From: Pseudoxanthomonas sp. X-1
Lineage (GTDB): Bacteria > Pseudomonadota > Gammaproteobacteria > Xanthomonadales > Xanthomonadaceae
NCBI RefSeq assembly: GCF_020042665.1
Contig: NZ_CP083376.1
Location: forward strand, 470,001 to 534,000
Direction: 5' to 3'
Length of the DNA stretch: 64,000 nucleotides
Within the stretch, counting starts at the first letter, position 1. Each line of letters opens with the position of its first letter. The position numbers and the translations under genes are program-made. A model generated the notes under the pieces. That model saw nothing but the letters and a program-made list of their open reading frames with translations, had not been told where the DNA came from and made no database searches. Below, piece after piece: positions 10,645-20,038 of this stretch.

Positions 10645-11409
10645 CTACATGCCCTTGAACAAGCCCATGAACGGCTGGCTGACGGTCAGCAGTTCCGGGC
10701 GGTTGCGCAGCTTCAACTGGCCCTTGCCGGTGTCGTCGCGGATCACCGAGGCCACGGCCTTGAGGTTGACGATGGTGGAGCGGTGGATCTGCTTGAACAC
10801 CGCCGGATCCAGCACGCCCAGGAGCTCGCGCAGCGGCGTGCGCAGCAGCGCCTCGCCCTCCGCGGTCATCACCACGGTGTACTTGTGGTCGGCACGGAAG
10901 TACGCGACGTCGTCGATCAGGATCAGCCGCGTCTCGCGCCCGGTGCTGGCCGTCACCCACGCCAGCGGCGCGGCCGCGGGACGCGCGCTCGGTGCGAGCC
11001 GCCGCAGCAGCGCATCCAGCACGGCGACATCCGGCGCCGACGGCTGGGTACGCGCCTGCAGGCGCTGCACGGTGGCGTCCAGGCGGTCGCGCGTGACCGG
11101 CTTGAGCAGGTAATCGACCGCGCCGTGTTCGAAGGCTTGCACCGCGTACTGGTCGTAGGCGGTGACGAACACGACCTGCGTGCGCGGGCTGGCATCGGCG
11201 GCCGCGCGCGCCACCTCGATGCCGGTCAGGCCCGGCATGCGGATATCGAGGAAGGCCACGTCCGGCTGGCGCTCGGCGATGGCTTCCAGCGCGCTGGCGC
11301 CATCGCTGCATTCGGCGCCGATCCCCAGCTGTGGCCACGCCTGGCGCAGCTGCGCGACCAGCGCGGCGCGCAGCAGATCCTCGTCTTCGGCGACCACGCA
11401 CTCAGCCAT
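10645..11409 (-). CDS. LytTR-family response regulator (AlgR/LytR type)
   Basis: 254 residues. The receiver domain (1-120) has acidic residues E8-D9-E10-D11, phospho-acceptor Asp55 in AFLDIRMPG, the VTAYD switch Thr region and the LLKPV lysine. A Pro/Ala linker leads to a C-terminal LytTR DNA-binding domain (about 150-254) with YFRADHKYTVVMT and FKQIHRSTIVN. It overlaps the end of the sensor-kinase gene by 8 bp, so the two form a two-component pair translated together. Targets are not evident; AlgR/LytR regulators commonly control extracellular polysaccharide, motility or autolysis genes. Confidence 0.93.
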   Translation of the reverse strand: MAECVVAEDEDLLRAALVAQLRQAWPQLGIGAECSDGASALEAIAERQPDVAFLDIRMPGLTGIEVARAAADASPRTQVVFVTAYDQYAVQAFEHGAVDYLLKPVTRDRLDATVQRLQARTQPSAPDVAVLDALLRRLAPSARPAAAPLAWVTASTGRETRLILIDDVAYFRADHKYTVVMTAEGEALLRTPLRELLGVLDPAVFKQIHRSTIVNLKAVASVIRDDTGKGQLKLRNRPELLTVSQPFMGLFKGM

Positions 11410-12736
11410 GGGCGTCGGCTCCGGCGCTGGCCTGTTCGGCCGGCAGCGGCGGTGGCGCGACCGGCGCAGGCGAGGGCGATGGCGGCACGAGCGCCGGCTG
11501 CGGGCGTGGCAGCACCAGCGTGGCGGCCACGCCCGCGGGAAAGTTGGAGGTCAGCGAGAAGCTCGCCGCATGGCCGTAGATCAGGCGCAGGCGTTCGCGC
11601 AGGTTGGTCAGGCCGATGCCGGTGCCGCCGTTGTGCGCGCCGCCGAGGCCCAGGCCGTCATCGGCCACGGTCACCGCGATGCCGTCGTCGACGCTGCGCG
11701 CCATGATCCACAGCGTGCCGCCGCCGGGCTTGGGCTCCAGGCCGTGCTTGATGGCGTTCTCCACCAGGGTCTGCAGCATCATCGACGGCAGCGGCACGCC
11801 CTTGAGCGCGTCGGGCACCTCGATGCGCGGGTCCAGGCGTGGCCCCATGCGGATCTTGAGGATCTCCAGGTAGGCGCGGGTGCGCTCCAGTTCCTCGCCC
11901 AGCGGCGACATCGCGTTTTCCTCGCGCGGCAGCGAGCGGCGCAGGTACTGGATCAGGTGCCCCAGCATCTGTTCGGCGCGCGGCGGGTCGGCGGCGGCCA
12001 GCACCTGCGCATTGGCCAGCGTGTTGTAAAGGAAGTGCGGCTCCACCTGCGCCTGCAGCAGGTTCAGGCGCGCCTGGGTGAGTTCCTTCTCGGTGGCGTT
12101 GTGCGCGGCGGCGGCCTGTTCGGCGCGGCGGCGCTCGGCCACGCGCCGGGCGATGGCTCGGGTGAGCGATTCGATGTGCTCGTAGTTGACGCCCTTGTCC
12201 ACGGTGTACAGGTCGCGCCAGGCGCCGGCATCGGGCTCGCAACGCAGGCTGGCGCGGCAGGTGCCCTCGCCCGGCATGATGGTGATCAGCACTTCGTCGC
12301 GCTTGATCGCGCACAGCGCTGGCAGGTTGTACCAGGCGATCCTGCGCTGTGGTCCGAAGCCCGGACGTGGCACCTGGCCCTGGATGCGCAGGCTGTCGTG
12401 GACGATCTGCAGCGCGGTGATGCGTGGCAGTTCGCGCACCGCGCCTTCCAGCAGGGCGAAGGCGGCATCGGCTTCCATCGGAAGGTCGACCACGCGGCGC
12501 TGGCGGTTGGACAGGGTCGCCGCGTCCAGTTCGTCGGCCATGCCCCGGACGCGATGCAGGTGATCGATCACGCGGATGAGCGCCGAGAGCAGCAGCCCGA
12601 TCGCCAGCAGCCAGAAGATGACCCCCGGCGGCGCCTGGAACTGGTGGAAGAACGCCGCCCACAGCGGGAAGGCGATGGCCAGCGTCAGCAGCCACGCGCC
12701 CATGACACGAACGAAGAAGAAGAAGCGCGGAAGCAT
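11402..12736 (-). CDS. LytS/AlgZ-type membrane sensor histidine kinase
   Basis: 444 residues. Two N-terminal membrane helices (about 10-30 and 38-58) are followed by a region of about 100 residues (80-190) that I do not recognise, a short coiled segment (195-225), the His_kinase domain with phospho-acceptor His234 in QVEPHFLYNTL, and a HATPase domain (N-box VENAIKHGLE, G-box DDGLGLGG and GTGIGLTNLRERL). The C-terminal 30 residues are Pro/Ala-rich. The start at 12736 places the first helix at the N-terminus; longer frames add arginine-rich sequence. It is the partner of the adjoining LytTR regulator. Unlike AlgZ of Pseudomonas it has only two helices. Confidence 0.9.
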   Translation of the reverse strand: MLPRFFFFVRVMGAWLLTLAIAFPLWAAFFHQFQAPPGVIFWLLAIGLLLSALIRVIDHLHRVRGMADELDAATLSNRQRRVVDLPMEADAAFALLEGAVRELPRITALQIVHDSLRIQGQVPRPGFGPQRRIAWYNLPALCAIKRDEVLITIMPGEGTCRASLRCEPDAGAWRDLYTVDKGVNYEHIESLTRAIARRVAERRRAEQAAAAHNATEKELTQARLNLLQAQVEPHFLYNTLANAQVLAAADPPRAEQMLGHLIQYLRRSLPREENAMSPLGEELERTRAYLEILKIRMGPRLDPRIEVPDALKGVPLPSMMLQTLVENAIKHGLEPKPGGGTLWIMARSVDDGIAVTVADDGLGLGGAHNGGTGIGLTNLRERLRLIYGHAASFSLTSNFPAGVAATLVLPRPQPALVPPSPSPAPVAPPPLPAEQASAGADAHG

Positions 12737-13215
12737 GGTGACGACCCCTGGGGAAACCTGTTGCGGCCGAGCATACCCAGCGCCCCCTGGAGCACCAGCC
12801 CGGACGCGACCAGTCCCCGGAATCGGCGACGAAAGGCCGGTTCGCGGGGACCAGATCCATGCCGTCCATCGATGACGTCCCCCATTTGCGCCGCCCGGAG
12901 CGTCCGCGACCCTTGGCATCCAGCCCGCCGCGCGCCTGCGCGCGGGTGCTTGCGGATCCACGGCCGATGCCCAGGACACCGCCCGCTCGTCGGTGTCCGC
13001 GTCCACCGCCGTGCCGCTGGCCGCGTACAAGCCAGCAGCGCCGTCGGCCCAGGCCGCCGCCGGGCCTTGGCTCGGCCAAGCCGCTGCCCGCGCGCCCCGC
13101 GGGGCCTGCGCCCGCTTCCTGGCGGACAGGCCCGGGTCGGCGCCAGCGCGGTGACGACGCCCGGCACTTCACCTGGGGCGGGGCGATCACCGGGGCCGCC
13201 GCCGTGCGGACGGGC
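12737..13215. other. intergenic region, no convincing gene
   Basis: About 480 bp of extremely G+C-rich sequence between the sensor kinase and the acetyltransferase, both on the minus strand. All frames give Arg/Pro/Ala-rich translations without domain or leader. It should contain the promoter of the two-component operon. Confidence 0.45.
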
Positions 13216-13716
13216 TCAAAGCGGCGCGTGTTCTTCCTTGTAGATCCGCAGTCCGCGCGCCTGGTAGTTGGCCAGGGCGGCCGGGTGGTCGAGGGTGCAG
13301 GTATGCACCCAGACGCGTTCGGTGCCCGGCCAGTCCCAGGCGGCGCGGATGGCGTGGCTCAGCAGCGCGCCACCGAAGCCGCGGCCCAGGAACGCGCCGG
13401 CCAGGCCGAAGTAGCGGATCTCGACGTCGCGGCCGTCCGGGCGGTACAGCTCGTAGTAGCCGGCGATGGCGCCGCGGTGGTGGGCAACCCAGGTGCGGTG
13501 GGCCTCCTGTTCCACCAGGGCCCGCCAGTCGGCCTCGCTCCAGCGATCCAGGTCGCGCCACGCCCAGGCCTTGCCGACCAGGCCATAGAGAAAGCGGTTG
13601 AGTTCGGGCTGCGGCACCTCGCATTCGACGATCCGCAGGTCGGGACGCTGCGGCGTCTCCCGCAGCGCCTCCGGCGAGGTCATCTCCAGATAGAAGGTGG
13701 TGTGGTGCTGCGCCAT
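13216..13716 (-). CDS. GNAT-family N-acetyltransferase
   Basis: 166 residues. The C-terminal half has the acetyl-CoA pyrophosphate loop GRGFGGALLSHAI preceded by the EIRYFGLAGAFL strand, and the late NYQARGL motif, all typical of GNAT enzymes. The acceptor substrate is unknown. The start at 13716 gives MAQHHTTFYLEMTSPEAL; upstream extension is low-complexity. It is transcribed away from the glycogen operon, with a long non-coding stretch between them. Confidence 0.85.
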   Translation of the reverse strand: MAQHHTTFYLEMTSPEALRETPQRPDLRIVECEVPQPELNRFLYGLVGKAWAWRDLDRWSEADWRALVEQEAHRTWVAHHRGAIAGYYELYRPDGRDVEIRYFGLAGAFLGRGFGGALLSHAIRAAWDWPGTERVWVHTCTLDHPAALANYQARGLRIYKEEHAPL

Positions 13717-14439
13717 CCGGCGGCTCCCTGGGAAGGCCAGGCCCGATTGTGGCCAAGGCGACGGTGCCCGCGCGAGGGGGCGTGTCGCCGGTGTCGGCTG
13801 CGGCCGCCCTCGCGGCAGGCACGACGGTCCCTTCAGGATCGCGTCCATCCCGATAGTCAGGCTGTACACGCGGCAGCCGTCCGGAGAGAGGTCCGTGTCG
13901 TTGCCGGGTTGGCCCTGCGCATCGAGGCGGAGCCCTCGGCCGCCTGCGGAACACCGCGCGTCGCCGCCTCGGGTAGCGGGACCCACGGGCGGTTTCCCCG
14001 CGTGTCCCTCGTGCGCGACGGCGTGCGGGTCCGGTCGAATGTGACCCGTTGGACACCTGTGCCTGGGACGGGCGCCGCGATGGACGCCCCATCCGCCGGC
14101 GGATGGTGGGATGGACAAATTCTCGCCAATCGCCGGCACGCGTGCGCTGCGTCCGCCGCATGCCCGACCCCGGCGGCTGCGGCCTGGAAATCGCGCCGAC
14201 GCATCGCTTGACGGCTGTCATCGAATCGTGGCATTTGGTTCACACGTCTTTTATCGCGGCGTTCGTAGATTCGATTCGAGCGGCGTCCCACGGACTTCCC
14301 GTCCGCCACGCTTCTCCCTCTCACCCGCGTCACGTCGCCGGTCGCTCAATGGCTTGGCGGCGGTTCCTTGCTCTGCGCTCGTCCGCTGTTGCTGTCAGGT
14401 CTCCTCTCTTTCGTTCCTGCGACGGATGTTCGATCCCCC
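13717..14439. other. long divergent intergenic region upstream of the glycogen operon
   Basis: About 720 bp between the divergently transcribed GNAT gene and glgA. No frame has a recognisable domain. A/T content rises locally around 14205-14300 (TTGACG at 14208-14213, CTTTTATCG near 14248), a plausible place for the operon promoter. I cannot identify a convincing -10 box at proper spacing. Confidence 0.4.
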
Positions 14440-16017
14440 ATGTCTGCGTCTGTGCTGCCCGAGATTCCGCGCCCCCTGAAGACCACGCCCAGCGCCGTGC
14501 TGCCGCTGCCGCACGAGGCGCTGCGCGCCCGCGATGCGCGCGGCCGGTTCGCGCCGCGCGCGGCCAACGATCCCGATGCGGTGCGCCCCGGCGCCTCGGC
14601 GCGCCGGACCTCGCTGTTCGTGACCTCGGAAATGGCCGACTTCATCAAGGCCGGCGGCCTGGGCGATGTCGCCGCCTCACTGCCGCGCGCGCTGCGTCAC
14701 CGCTACGACGCGCGCGTGCTGATTCCCGGCTACCGCGCCGTGCGCGCCAAGGCGGGCAAGCTGGAGATGGTGGGCCGGATCGCGGCCAAGGCCGGTCTGC
14801 CCGCCTGCGCGCTGGGCTACACCACGCTGGCCGATGGCCTGCCGGTCTATGTGCTGATCTGTCCGGAGCTGTTCGAGCGGGAGGGCTCGCCCTACGTCTC
14901 CAGCCTGGGCGCGGAGTGGGAAGACAACGCGGTGCGGTTCGCCACGCTCTCGCACGCCGCCGCCGAGATCGCCGGCGGGCGCGCCGGGCTGGAGTGGACC
15001 CCGGACCTGCTGCACCTCAACGACTGGCCGTGCGCGCTGGCCTCGGCCTACGTGAAGTGGTCCGGTGGCAGCACGCCCTGCCTGCTGACCATCCACAACC
15101 TGGCCTACCAGGGCCTGTTCCCGCATGCGGTGGCACCGCTGCTGGGCATCCCCGACGCGGCGCGCGAGGACCTGGAGTTCTATGGCCAGATGTCCTTCCT
15201 GCGCGGGGGCATCGTGCATGCCGCGCACGTGAACACCGTCAGCGTCAGCTACGCGGCGCAGATCACGCTGCCGGCGATGGGCTGCGGCCTGGACCGGCTG
15301 CTGGCGCGCCGCGCCGCGGCCGGTGGGCTGACGGGCATCCTCAACGGTATCGACGCCAGCTGGGATCCGAGCACCGACAACCACCTGCAGGCGCATTTCA
15401 ACCTGCACGACTGGGCCGGGCGCCAGGCCAACGCGCGCCAGGTGCGGCGCGAGTTCGGCCTGCCCGAGCGCGACGGCCCGCTGTTCGCCGTGGTCTCGCG
15501 CCTGGTCCACCAGAAGGGGCTGGACCTGATCTGCGAGGTCGCCCCGCAGATCGTCGCCGCCGGTGGGCAGATCGTGGTGATCGGCGGTGGCGAGCCGCAG
15601 ATCGAGCAGAGCGTGCTGGCGCTGACGCGCCGCTACCCCGGTCATGTCGGCGCCTTCATCGGCTTCGAGGAACAATTGGCTCGGCGCATGTTCGCCGGCT
15701 CGGATTTCCTGTTGATGCCTTCCCGTTTCGAACCCTGTGGTCTGAGCCAGATGTATGCCCAGCGCTTCGGCAGCCTGCCCATCGCCCACGCCACCGGCGG
15801 GCTGATCGACACGGTGGACGATGGCGTGACCGGCTTCCTGTTCCAGGAGCCGTCGGCCGACGCGCTGCGCCGCTGCCTGGCGCGCGCCTTCCGCACCTTC
15901 CGCCTGCCGGGCCTGATCCAGGCCATGCGCCGCGCGGCCATGCTCAAGCCCAGCGGTTGGGACGTGGCGGGCAGCAAGTACCTGGCCCTCTACGACCGCA
16001 CCGCGGCCCTGGCATGA
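14440..16017 (+). CDS. glgA: glycogen synthase
   Basis: 525 residues. Transfers glucose from ADP-glucose to the growing alpha-1,4-glucan (GT5). After an N-terminal extension of about 55 residues comes [16 protein letters not shown] with Lys70 in the KxGGL ADP-glucose-binding motif, then DLLHLNDW, the [12 protein letters not shown] stretch, [14 protein letters not shown] and the GT-B end motif [18 protein letters not shown]. Bacterial GlgA is usually about 480 residues, so the extension is the only oddity; the start codon at 14440 is provisional, since starts further in would remove only the extension. It is the first gene of the operon; glgB begins inside its stop codon (ATGA). glgC, which supplies ADP-glucose, is not in the window. 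Confidence 0.95.
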   Translation: MSASVLPEIPRPLKTTPSAVLPLPHEALRARDARGRFAPRAANDPDAVRPGASARRTSLFVTSEMADFIKAGGLGDVAASLPRALRHRYDARVLIPGYRAVRAKAGKLEMVGRIAAKAGLPACALGYTTLADGLPVYVLICPELFEREGSPYVSSLGAEWEDNAVRFATLSHAAAEIAGGRAGLEWTPDLLHLNDWPCALASAYVKWSGGSTPCLLTIHNLAYQGLFPHAVAPLLGIPDAAREDLEFYGQMSFLRGGIVHAAHVNTVSVSYAAQITLPAMGCGLDRLLARRAAAGGLTGILNGIDASWDPSTDNHLQAHFNLHDWAGRQANARQVRREFGLPERDGPLFAVVSRLVHQKGLDLICEVAPQIVAAGGQIVVIGGGEPQIEQSVLALTRRYPGHVGAFIGFEEQLARRMFAGSDFLLMPSRFEPCGLSQMYAQRFGSLPIAHATGGLIDTVDDGVTGFLFQEPSADALRRCLARAFRTFRLPGLIQAMRRAAMLKPSGWDVAGSKYLALYDRTAALA

Positions 16018-18269
16018 GTGAATCGGATCCGGCCGGACAGATGGCAAAGCTGACCCTGGCGCACGACGGCGACGCAGGGCACGGCCGTGGCGAGGCGCCG
16101 CTCGATCCGCGCCTGCAGGCCCTGGTCGATGGACACGAGAGCGACCCGTTCGCCCTGCTCGGCCCGCGCGCCACGGCGCGGGGCGGCATGCGGATCACCG
16201 CGATGGCGCAGGGGGCCGAGGCCATGGCCGTGCTCAACGCGCAGGGCAAGGTGGTGGCGCTGATGCGCTGCGTGCATCCGGCCGGCCTGTTCGAGGCGGA
16301 ACTGCCCACGCAGATGGCCTACCGCCTGCGCATCGCCTGGCCCGAGGCGCTGGAGGAGATCGAGGATCCGTACCGCTTCGGCCCGGCCCTGAGCGACGAC
16401 TGGCTGCAGGGCATCGTGTCGGGCGATGGCGAATCGGCGCGGCAGGCGCTGGGCGCGCACCGGGTGACGCACGAGGGCGTGGATGGGGTGCGCTTCGCGG
16501 TGTGGGCGCCGAACGCGCGCCGCGTGTCGGTGGTCGGCGACTTCAACGGCTGGGACGGGCGCCGCCATCCGATGCGCCTGCGCCACCATGGCGGGGTATG
16601 GGAGCTGTTCCTGCCCGGCATCGCGGCGGGCAGGCGCTACAAGTACGAGATCACCGCGGCCGACGGCACCCGCCTGCCGCACAAGGCCGACCCGCTGGCC
16701 CGCCAGTGCGAGCTGCCGCCGGCCACCGCCTCGGTGGTGCCGCAGGCCGAGGCCTTCGCCTGGACCGACGACGACTGGATGGCCCGGCGCGCCGCGCGCG
16801 CGACCACGCCCGAGCCCATCGCGATCTATGAGCTGCATGCCGGCTCCTGGCGCCTGCGCGAGGACGGCAGGCACATGAACTGGGACGAGCTGGCCGATGC
16901 GCTGATCCCCTACGTGCAGTGGCTGGGCTTCACCCATATCGAACTGCTGCCGATCACCGAGTATCCCTTCGGCGGCTCCTGGGGCTATCAGCCACTGGGC
17001 ATGTACGCGCCGACCGCGCGCTACGGCAGTCCGGAAGGGTTCGCCCGCTTCGTGGAGGCCTGTCACAACGCCGGCATCGGCGTGATCCTGGACTGGGTCA
17101 GCGCGCATTTCCCCAACGATGCGCACGGCCTGCAGCGCTTCGACGGCACCGCGCTGTACGAGCACGCCGATCCGCGCGAGGGCTTCCACAAGGACTGGAA
17201 CACCCTGATCTACAACTACGGGCGGCACGAGGTCTCGGCCTACCTGGTGGGCAGCGCCCTGGAGTGGATCGAGCGTTACCACATCGATGGGCTGCGGGTG
17301 GATGCGGTGGCCTCGATGCTCTACCGCGACTACAGCCGCAACGAAGGCGAGTGGGTACCCAACCAGCACGGCGGCCGCGAGAACCTGGAGGCGGTGGAGT
17401 TCATCCGCCGGCTCAACAGCGAAGTCGGCCGCCGCTTCCCCGGCGTGATGATGATCGCCGAGGAGTCCACCGCCTGGGGCGGGGTGACGCAGCCGCCGGA
17501 GCACGGCGGTTTGGGCTTCACCCACAAGTGGAACATGGGCTGGATGCACGACACGCTCGAATACATGAAGCGCGATCCCATCCACCGCAAGCATCACCAC
17601 AGCGAGATGACCTTCGGCATGGTCTATGCGTTCTCCGAACGCTTCGTGCTGCCGCTCTCGCACGATGAAGTGGTGCATGGCAAGGGCTCGCTGCTCACCC
17701 GCATGCCGGGCGATGCCTGGCAGCGCTTCGCCAACCTGCGGGCGTATTTCGGCTTCATGTGGGCGCATCCGGGCCGCAAGCTGCTCTTCATGGGCGGCGA
17801 GTTCGGCCAGTGGTCGGAGTGGAACCACGACACGCAGCTGGACTGGGGGCTGATGCAGCAGCACGAGCATCACGGCCTGGCGCAGCTGGTGGGCGATCTC
17901 AACCGCCTGCTGCGTGCCGAGCCGGCGCTGTACCGCAACGACCACATGCCCGAGGGCTTCGACTGGTCGGTGGGCGACGACCATGCCAACAGCGTGTTCG
18001 CCTTCGTCCGCTTCGATCGCGACACCGGCGGCGCGCCGGTGCTGGCGGTGAGCAACTTCACCCCGATGCCGCGCTACGGCTACCGGGTCGGCGTGCCGCT
18101 CGCGGGACAGTGGCGCGAGATCCTCAACACCGACAGCGGCCACTACGGCGGTTCCAACGTCGGCAACGCCGGGGCGGTGAGCACCGAGCCGGTGCCCATG
18201 CACGGGCACGCGCAATCGCTCTCGCTGGCGTTGCCGCCGCTTTCCACCATCTGGCTGCGGGCCGTCTGA
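16014..18269 (+). CDS. glgB: 1,4-alpha-glucan branching enzyme
   Basis: 751 residues. Makes alpha-1,6 branches in glycogen (GH13). Domain order: an N1 module (about 30-130), CBM48 (about 150-245, [20 protein letters not shown]), then the catalytic barrel with ELHAGSWR, nucleophile Asp430 in [20 protein letters not shown], acid/base Glu483 in [10 protein letters not shown], the stabilising Asp in [12 protein letters not shown], and a C-terminal beta domain. The presence of the N1 module makes it the long E. coli-type enzyme. ATG overlaps the glgA stop by 4 bp and the stop overlaps the treZ start, indicating coupled translation. Confidence 0.96.
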   Translation: MSESDPAGQMAKLTLAHDGDAGHGRGEAPLDPRLQALVDGHESDPFALLGPRATARGGMRITAMAQGAEAMAVLNAQGKVVALMRCVHPAGLFEAELPTQMAYRLRIAWPEALEEIEDPYRFGPALSDDWLQGIVSGDGESARQALGAHRVTHEGVDGVRFAVWAPNARRVSVVGDFNGWDGRRHPMRLRHHGGVWELFLPGIAAGRRYKYEITAADGTRLPHKADPLARQCELPPATASVVPQAEAFAWTDDDWMARRAARATTPEPIAIYELHAGSWRLREDGRHMNWDELADALIPYVQWLGFTHIELLPITEYPFGGSWGYQPLGMYAPTARYGSPEGFARFVEACHNAGIGVILDWVSAHFPNDAHGLQRFDGTALYEHADPREGFHKDWNTLIYNYGRHEVSAYLVGSALEWIERYHIDGLRVDAVASMLYRDYSRNEGEWVPNQHGGRENLEAVEFIRRLNSEVGRRFPGVMMIAEESTAWGGVTQPPEHGGLGFTHKWNMGWMHDTLEYMKRDPIHRKHHHSEMTFGMVYAFSERFVLPLSHDEVVHGKGSLLTRMPGDAWQRFANLRAYFGFMWAHPGRKLLFMGGEFGQWSEWNHDTQLDWGLMQQHEHHGLAQLVGDLNRLLRAEPALYRNDHMPEGFDWSVGDDHANSVFAFVRFDRDTGGAPVLAVSNFTPMPRYGYRVGVPLAGQWREILNTDSGHYGGSNVGNAGAVSTEPVPMHGHAQSLSLALPPLSTIWLRAV

Positions 18270-20038
18270 TGCCGGGCCAGGGGGAGCATCCGGGCAGTTC
18301 GTGGCTCGGCGCGGTCGCATGCGCCGATGGGCAGACGCGGTTCCGGCTCTGGGCGCCGGATGCGCGCCAGGTGCGGCTGGAGGTGGAAGGACAGGGCCCG
18401 CAGCCGATGACGCGGCGCGAGGACGGCAGCTTCGACACCGTCCTGCCGCTGCCACCCGGCACGCGCTATCGCTACCGCATCGACGATGCCGAGCCGGTGC
18501 CGGACCCCGCCTCGCGCTGGCAGCCAGAGGGCGTGCACGGCCCGAGCGAAGTCATCGATGCGCGTGCCTACGCGTGGCGGCATGCCGACTGGCAGGGCCG
18601 CCCTTGGCGCGAGGCGGTGATCTACGAACTGCACGTGGGCACCAGCGGCGGCTACGCCGGGGTGATGGCGCAGCTGCCGCGCCTGGTGGAGCTGGGCATC
18701 ACCGCCATCGAGCTGATGCCGCTCAACGCCTTCCCCGGCACGCGCAACTGGGGTTACGACGGCGTGCTGCCGTATGCGCCGGCAGCCGCCTACGGCCGTC
18801 CGGACGAACTCAAGGCGCTGATCGACGCAGCCCACGGCCACGGCCTGATGGTGCTGCTGGACGCGGTCTACAACCACTTCGGTCCGGACGGCAACTACCT
18901 GCACCAGTACGCGGAAGGCTTCTTCAACGCCGACGCGCACACGCCCTGGGGCCCGGCCATCGACTTCCGCCAGGAGGCCGTGCAGCGCTACTTCATCGAC
19001 AACGCGCTGATGTGGCTGCACGAGTACCGCTTCGACGGCCTGCGCCTGGACGCGGTGCATGCGATCATGCCCAACGATTTCCTGGAGACCCTGCGCCAGG
19101 CCATCGTCGCCAGCGTGGACGAAGGCCGACATGTGCACCTGGTGCTGGAGAACGAGGCCAACCAGGCCGCCCGCCTGGCCGACGGCTATACCGCGCAGTG
19201 GGACGACGACTTCCACAACGCCCTGCACGTGCTGCTGACCGGCGAGGACGAGGGGTACTACGCTGCCTTCGCCGACGACGCCAGCGGGCATCTGGCGCGC
19301 GTGCTGGGGGAGGGCTTCGCCTACCAGGGCCAGCCCGACCCGCGCGGCCATGTGCGCGGCGAGCCCTCGGGCCATCTGCCGCCGACCAAGTTCGTGGTGT
19401 TCGCGCAGAACCACGATCAGATCGGCAACCGCGCGATGGGCGATCGCCTGATCACCCAGGTCGCCCCGTCGGCGCTGCGCGTGGCGCTGGCGCTGACCGC
19501 GCTGACGCCGATGATCCCGCTGTTCTTCATGGGCGAGCCCTGGGGGGCGCGCCAACCGTTCCAGTTCTTCACCGATTACCAGGCGCCGCTGGACGAGGCC
19601 GTGCGCGAGGGCCGGCGACGCGAGTTCGCGCAGTTCGCGGCCTTCGCCAATCCGGCGGTGCGCGCCAGCATCCCGGATCCCAACGCGGTGCAGACCTTCG
19701 AGGTGTCCAGGGTGGACATCGGCGAGTCGCTGCGCGGCGAGGGCGCGGCGTTCGCCGGCTGGTTCGCGCAGCTGTTGCAGGTGCGCGCCACACAGCTGGT
19801 GCCGCATCTGGATCAGGCGCGCGCGCTGGGCGCGCAGGTGCTGGCGCCGGGCGCCATCGTCGCGCGCTGGCAGCTGGGCGCGGCGGTGCTGCAGGTGGAA
19901 TTCAACCTGGGCACCGCGCCGCTGACCGTGCCCGTGCCGGCCGGCGCGCGTCTGCTGCATGCCGAAGGCGCCGATGCCGGCAGCGATGCCCTGGGCCCGA
20001 ACTCCTTGCGCGCGTGGTGGCAGGACGCGCAGGCATGA
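18269..20038 (+). CDS. treZ: malto-oligosyltrehalose trehalohydrolase
   Basis: 589 residues, the usual family length. Releases trehalose from maltooligosyl-trehalose made by TreY. An N-terminal CBM48-like domain (WLGAVACADGQTRFRLWAPD) precedes the GH13 barrel: INYELHVG-type strand IYELHVGTSGGYAG, nucleophile Asp in YRFDGLRLDAVHAI, Glu in LVLENEANQA, and QNHDQIGNRAMGDR. The start overlaps the glgB stop as TGATG and the stop overlaps malQ as ATGA. With treY two genes downstream it completes the TreYZ route from glycogen-type glucans to trehalose. Confidence 0.95.
   Translation: MPGQGEHPGSSWLGAVACADGQTRFRLWAPDARQVRLEVEGQGPQPMTRREDGSFDTVLPLPPGTRYRYRIDDAEPVPDPASRWQPEGVHGPSEVIDARAYAWRHADWQGRPWREAVIYELHVGTSGGYAGVMAQLPRLVELGITAIELMPLNAFPGTRNWGYDGVLPYAPAAAYGRPDELKALIDAAHGHGLMVLLDAVYNHFGPDGNYLHQYAEGFFNADAHTPWGPAIDFRQEAVQRYFIDNALMWLHEYRFDGLRLDAVHAIMPNDFLETLRQAIVASVDEGRHVHLVLENEANQAARLADGYTAQWDDDFHNALHVLLTGEDEGYYAAFADDASGHLARVLGEGFAYQGQPDPRGHVRGEPSGHLPPTKFVVFAQNHDQIGNRAMGDRLITQVAPSALRVALALTALTPMIPLFFMGEPWGARQPFQFFTDYQAPLDEAVREGRRREFAQFAAFANPAVRASIPDPNAVQTFEVSRVDIGESLRGEGAAFAGWFAQLLQVRATQLVPHLDQARALGAQVLAPGAIVARWQLGAAVLQVEFNLGTAPLTVPVPAGARLLHAEGADAGSDALGPNSLRAWWQDAQA

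Noticed and set aside
14049..16013. Upstream in-frame extension of glgB across the whole of glgA.
   Set aside because: It is glgA read in the wrong frame; the ATG at 16014 gives the normal GlgB N-terminus and overlaps the glgA stop.
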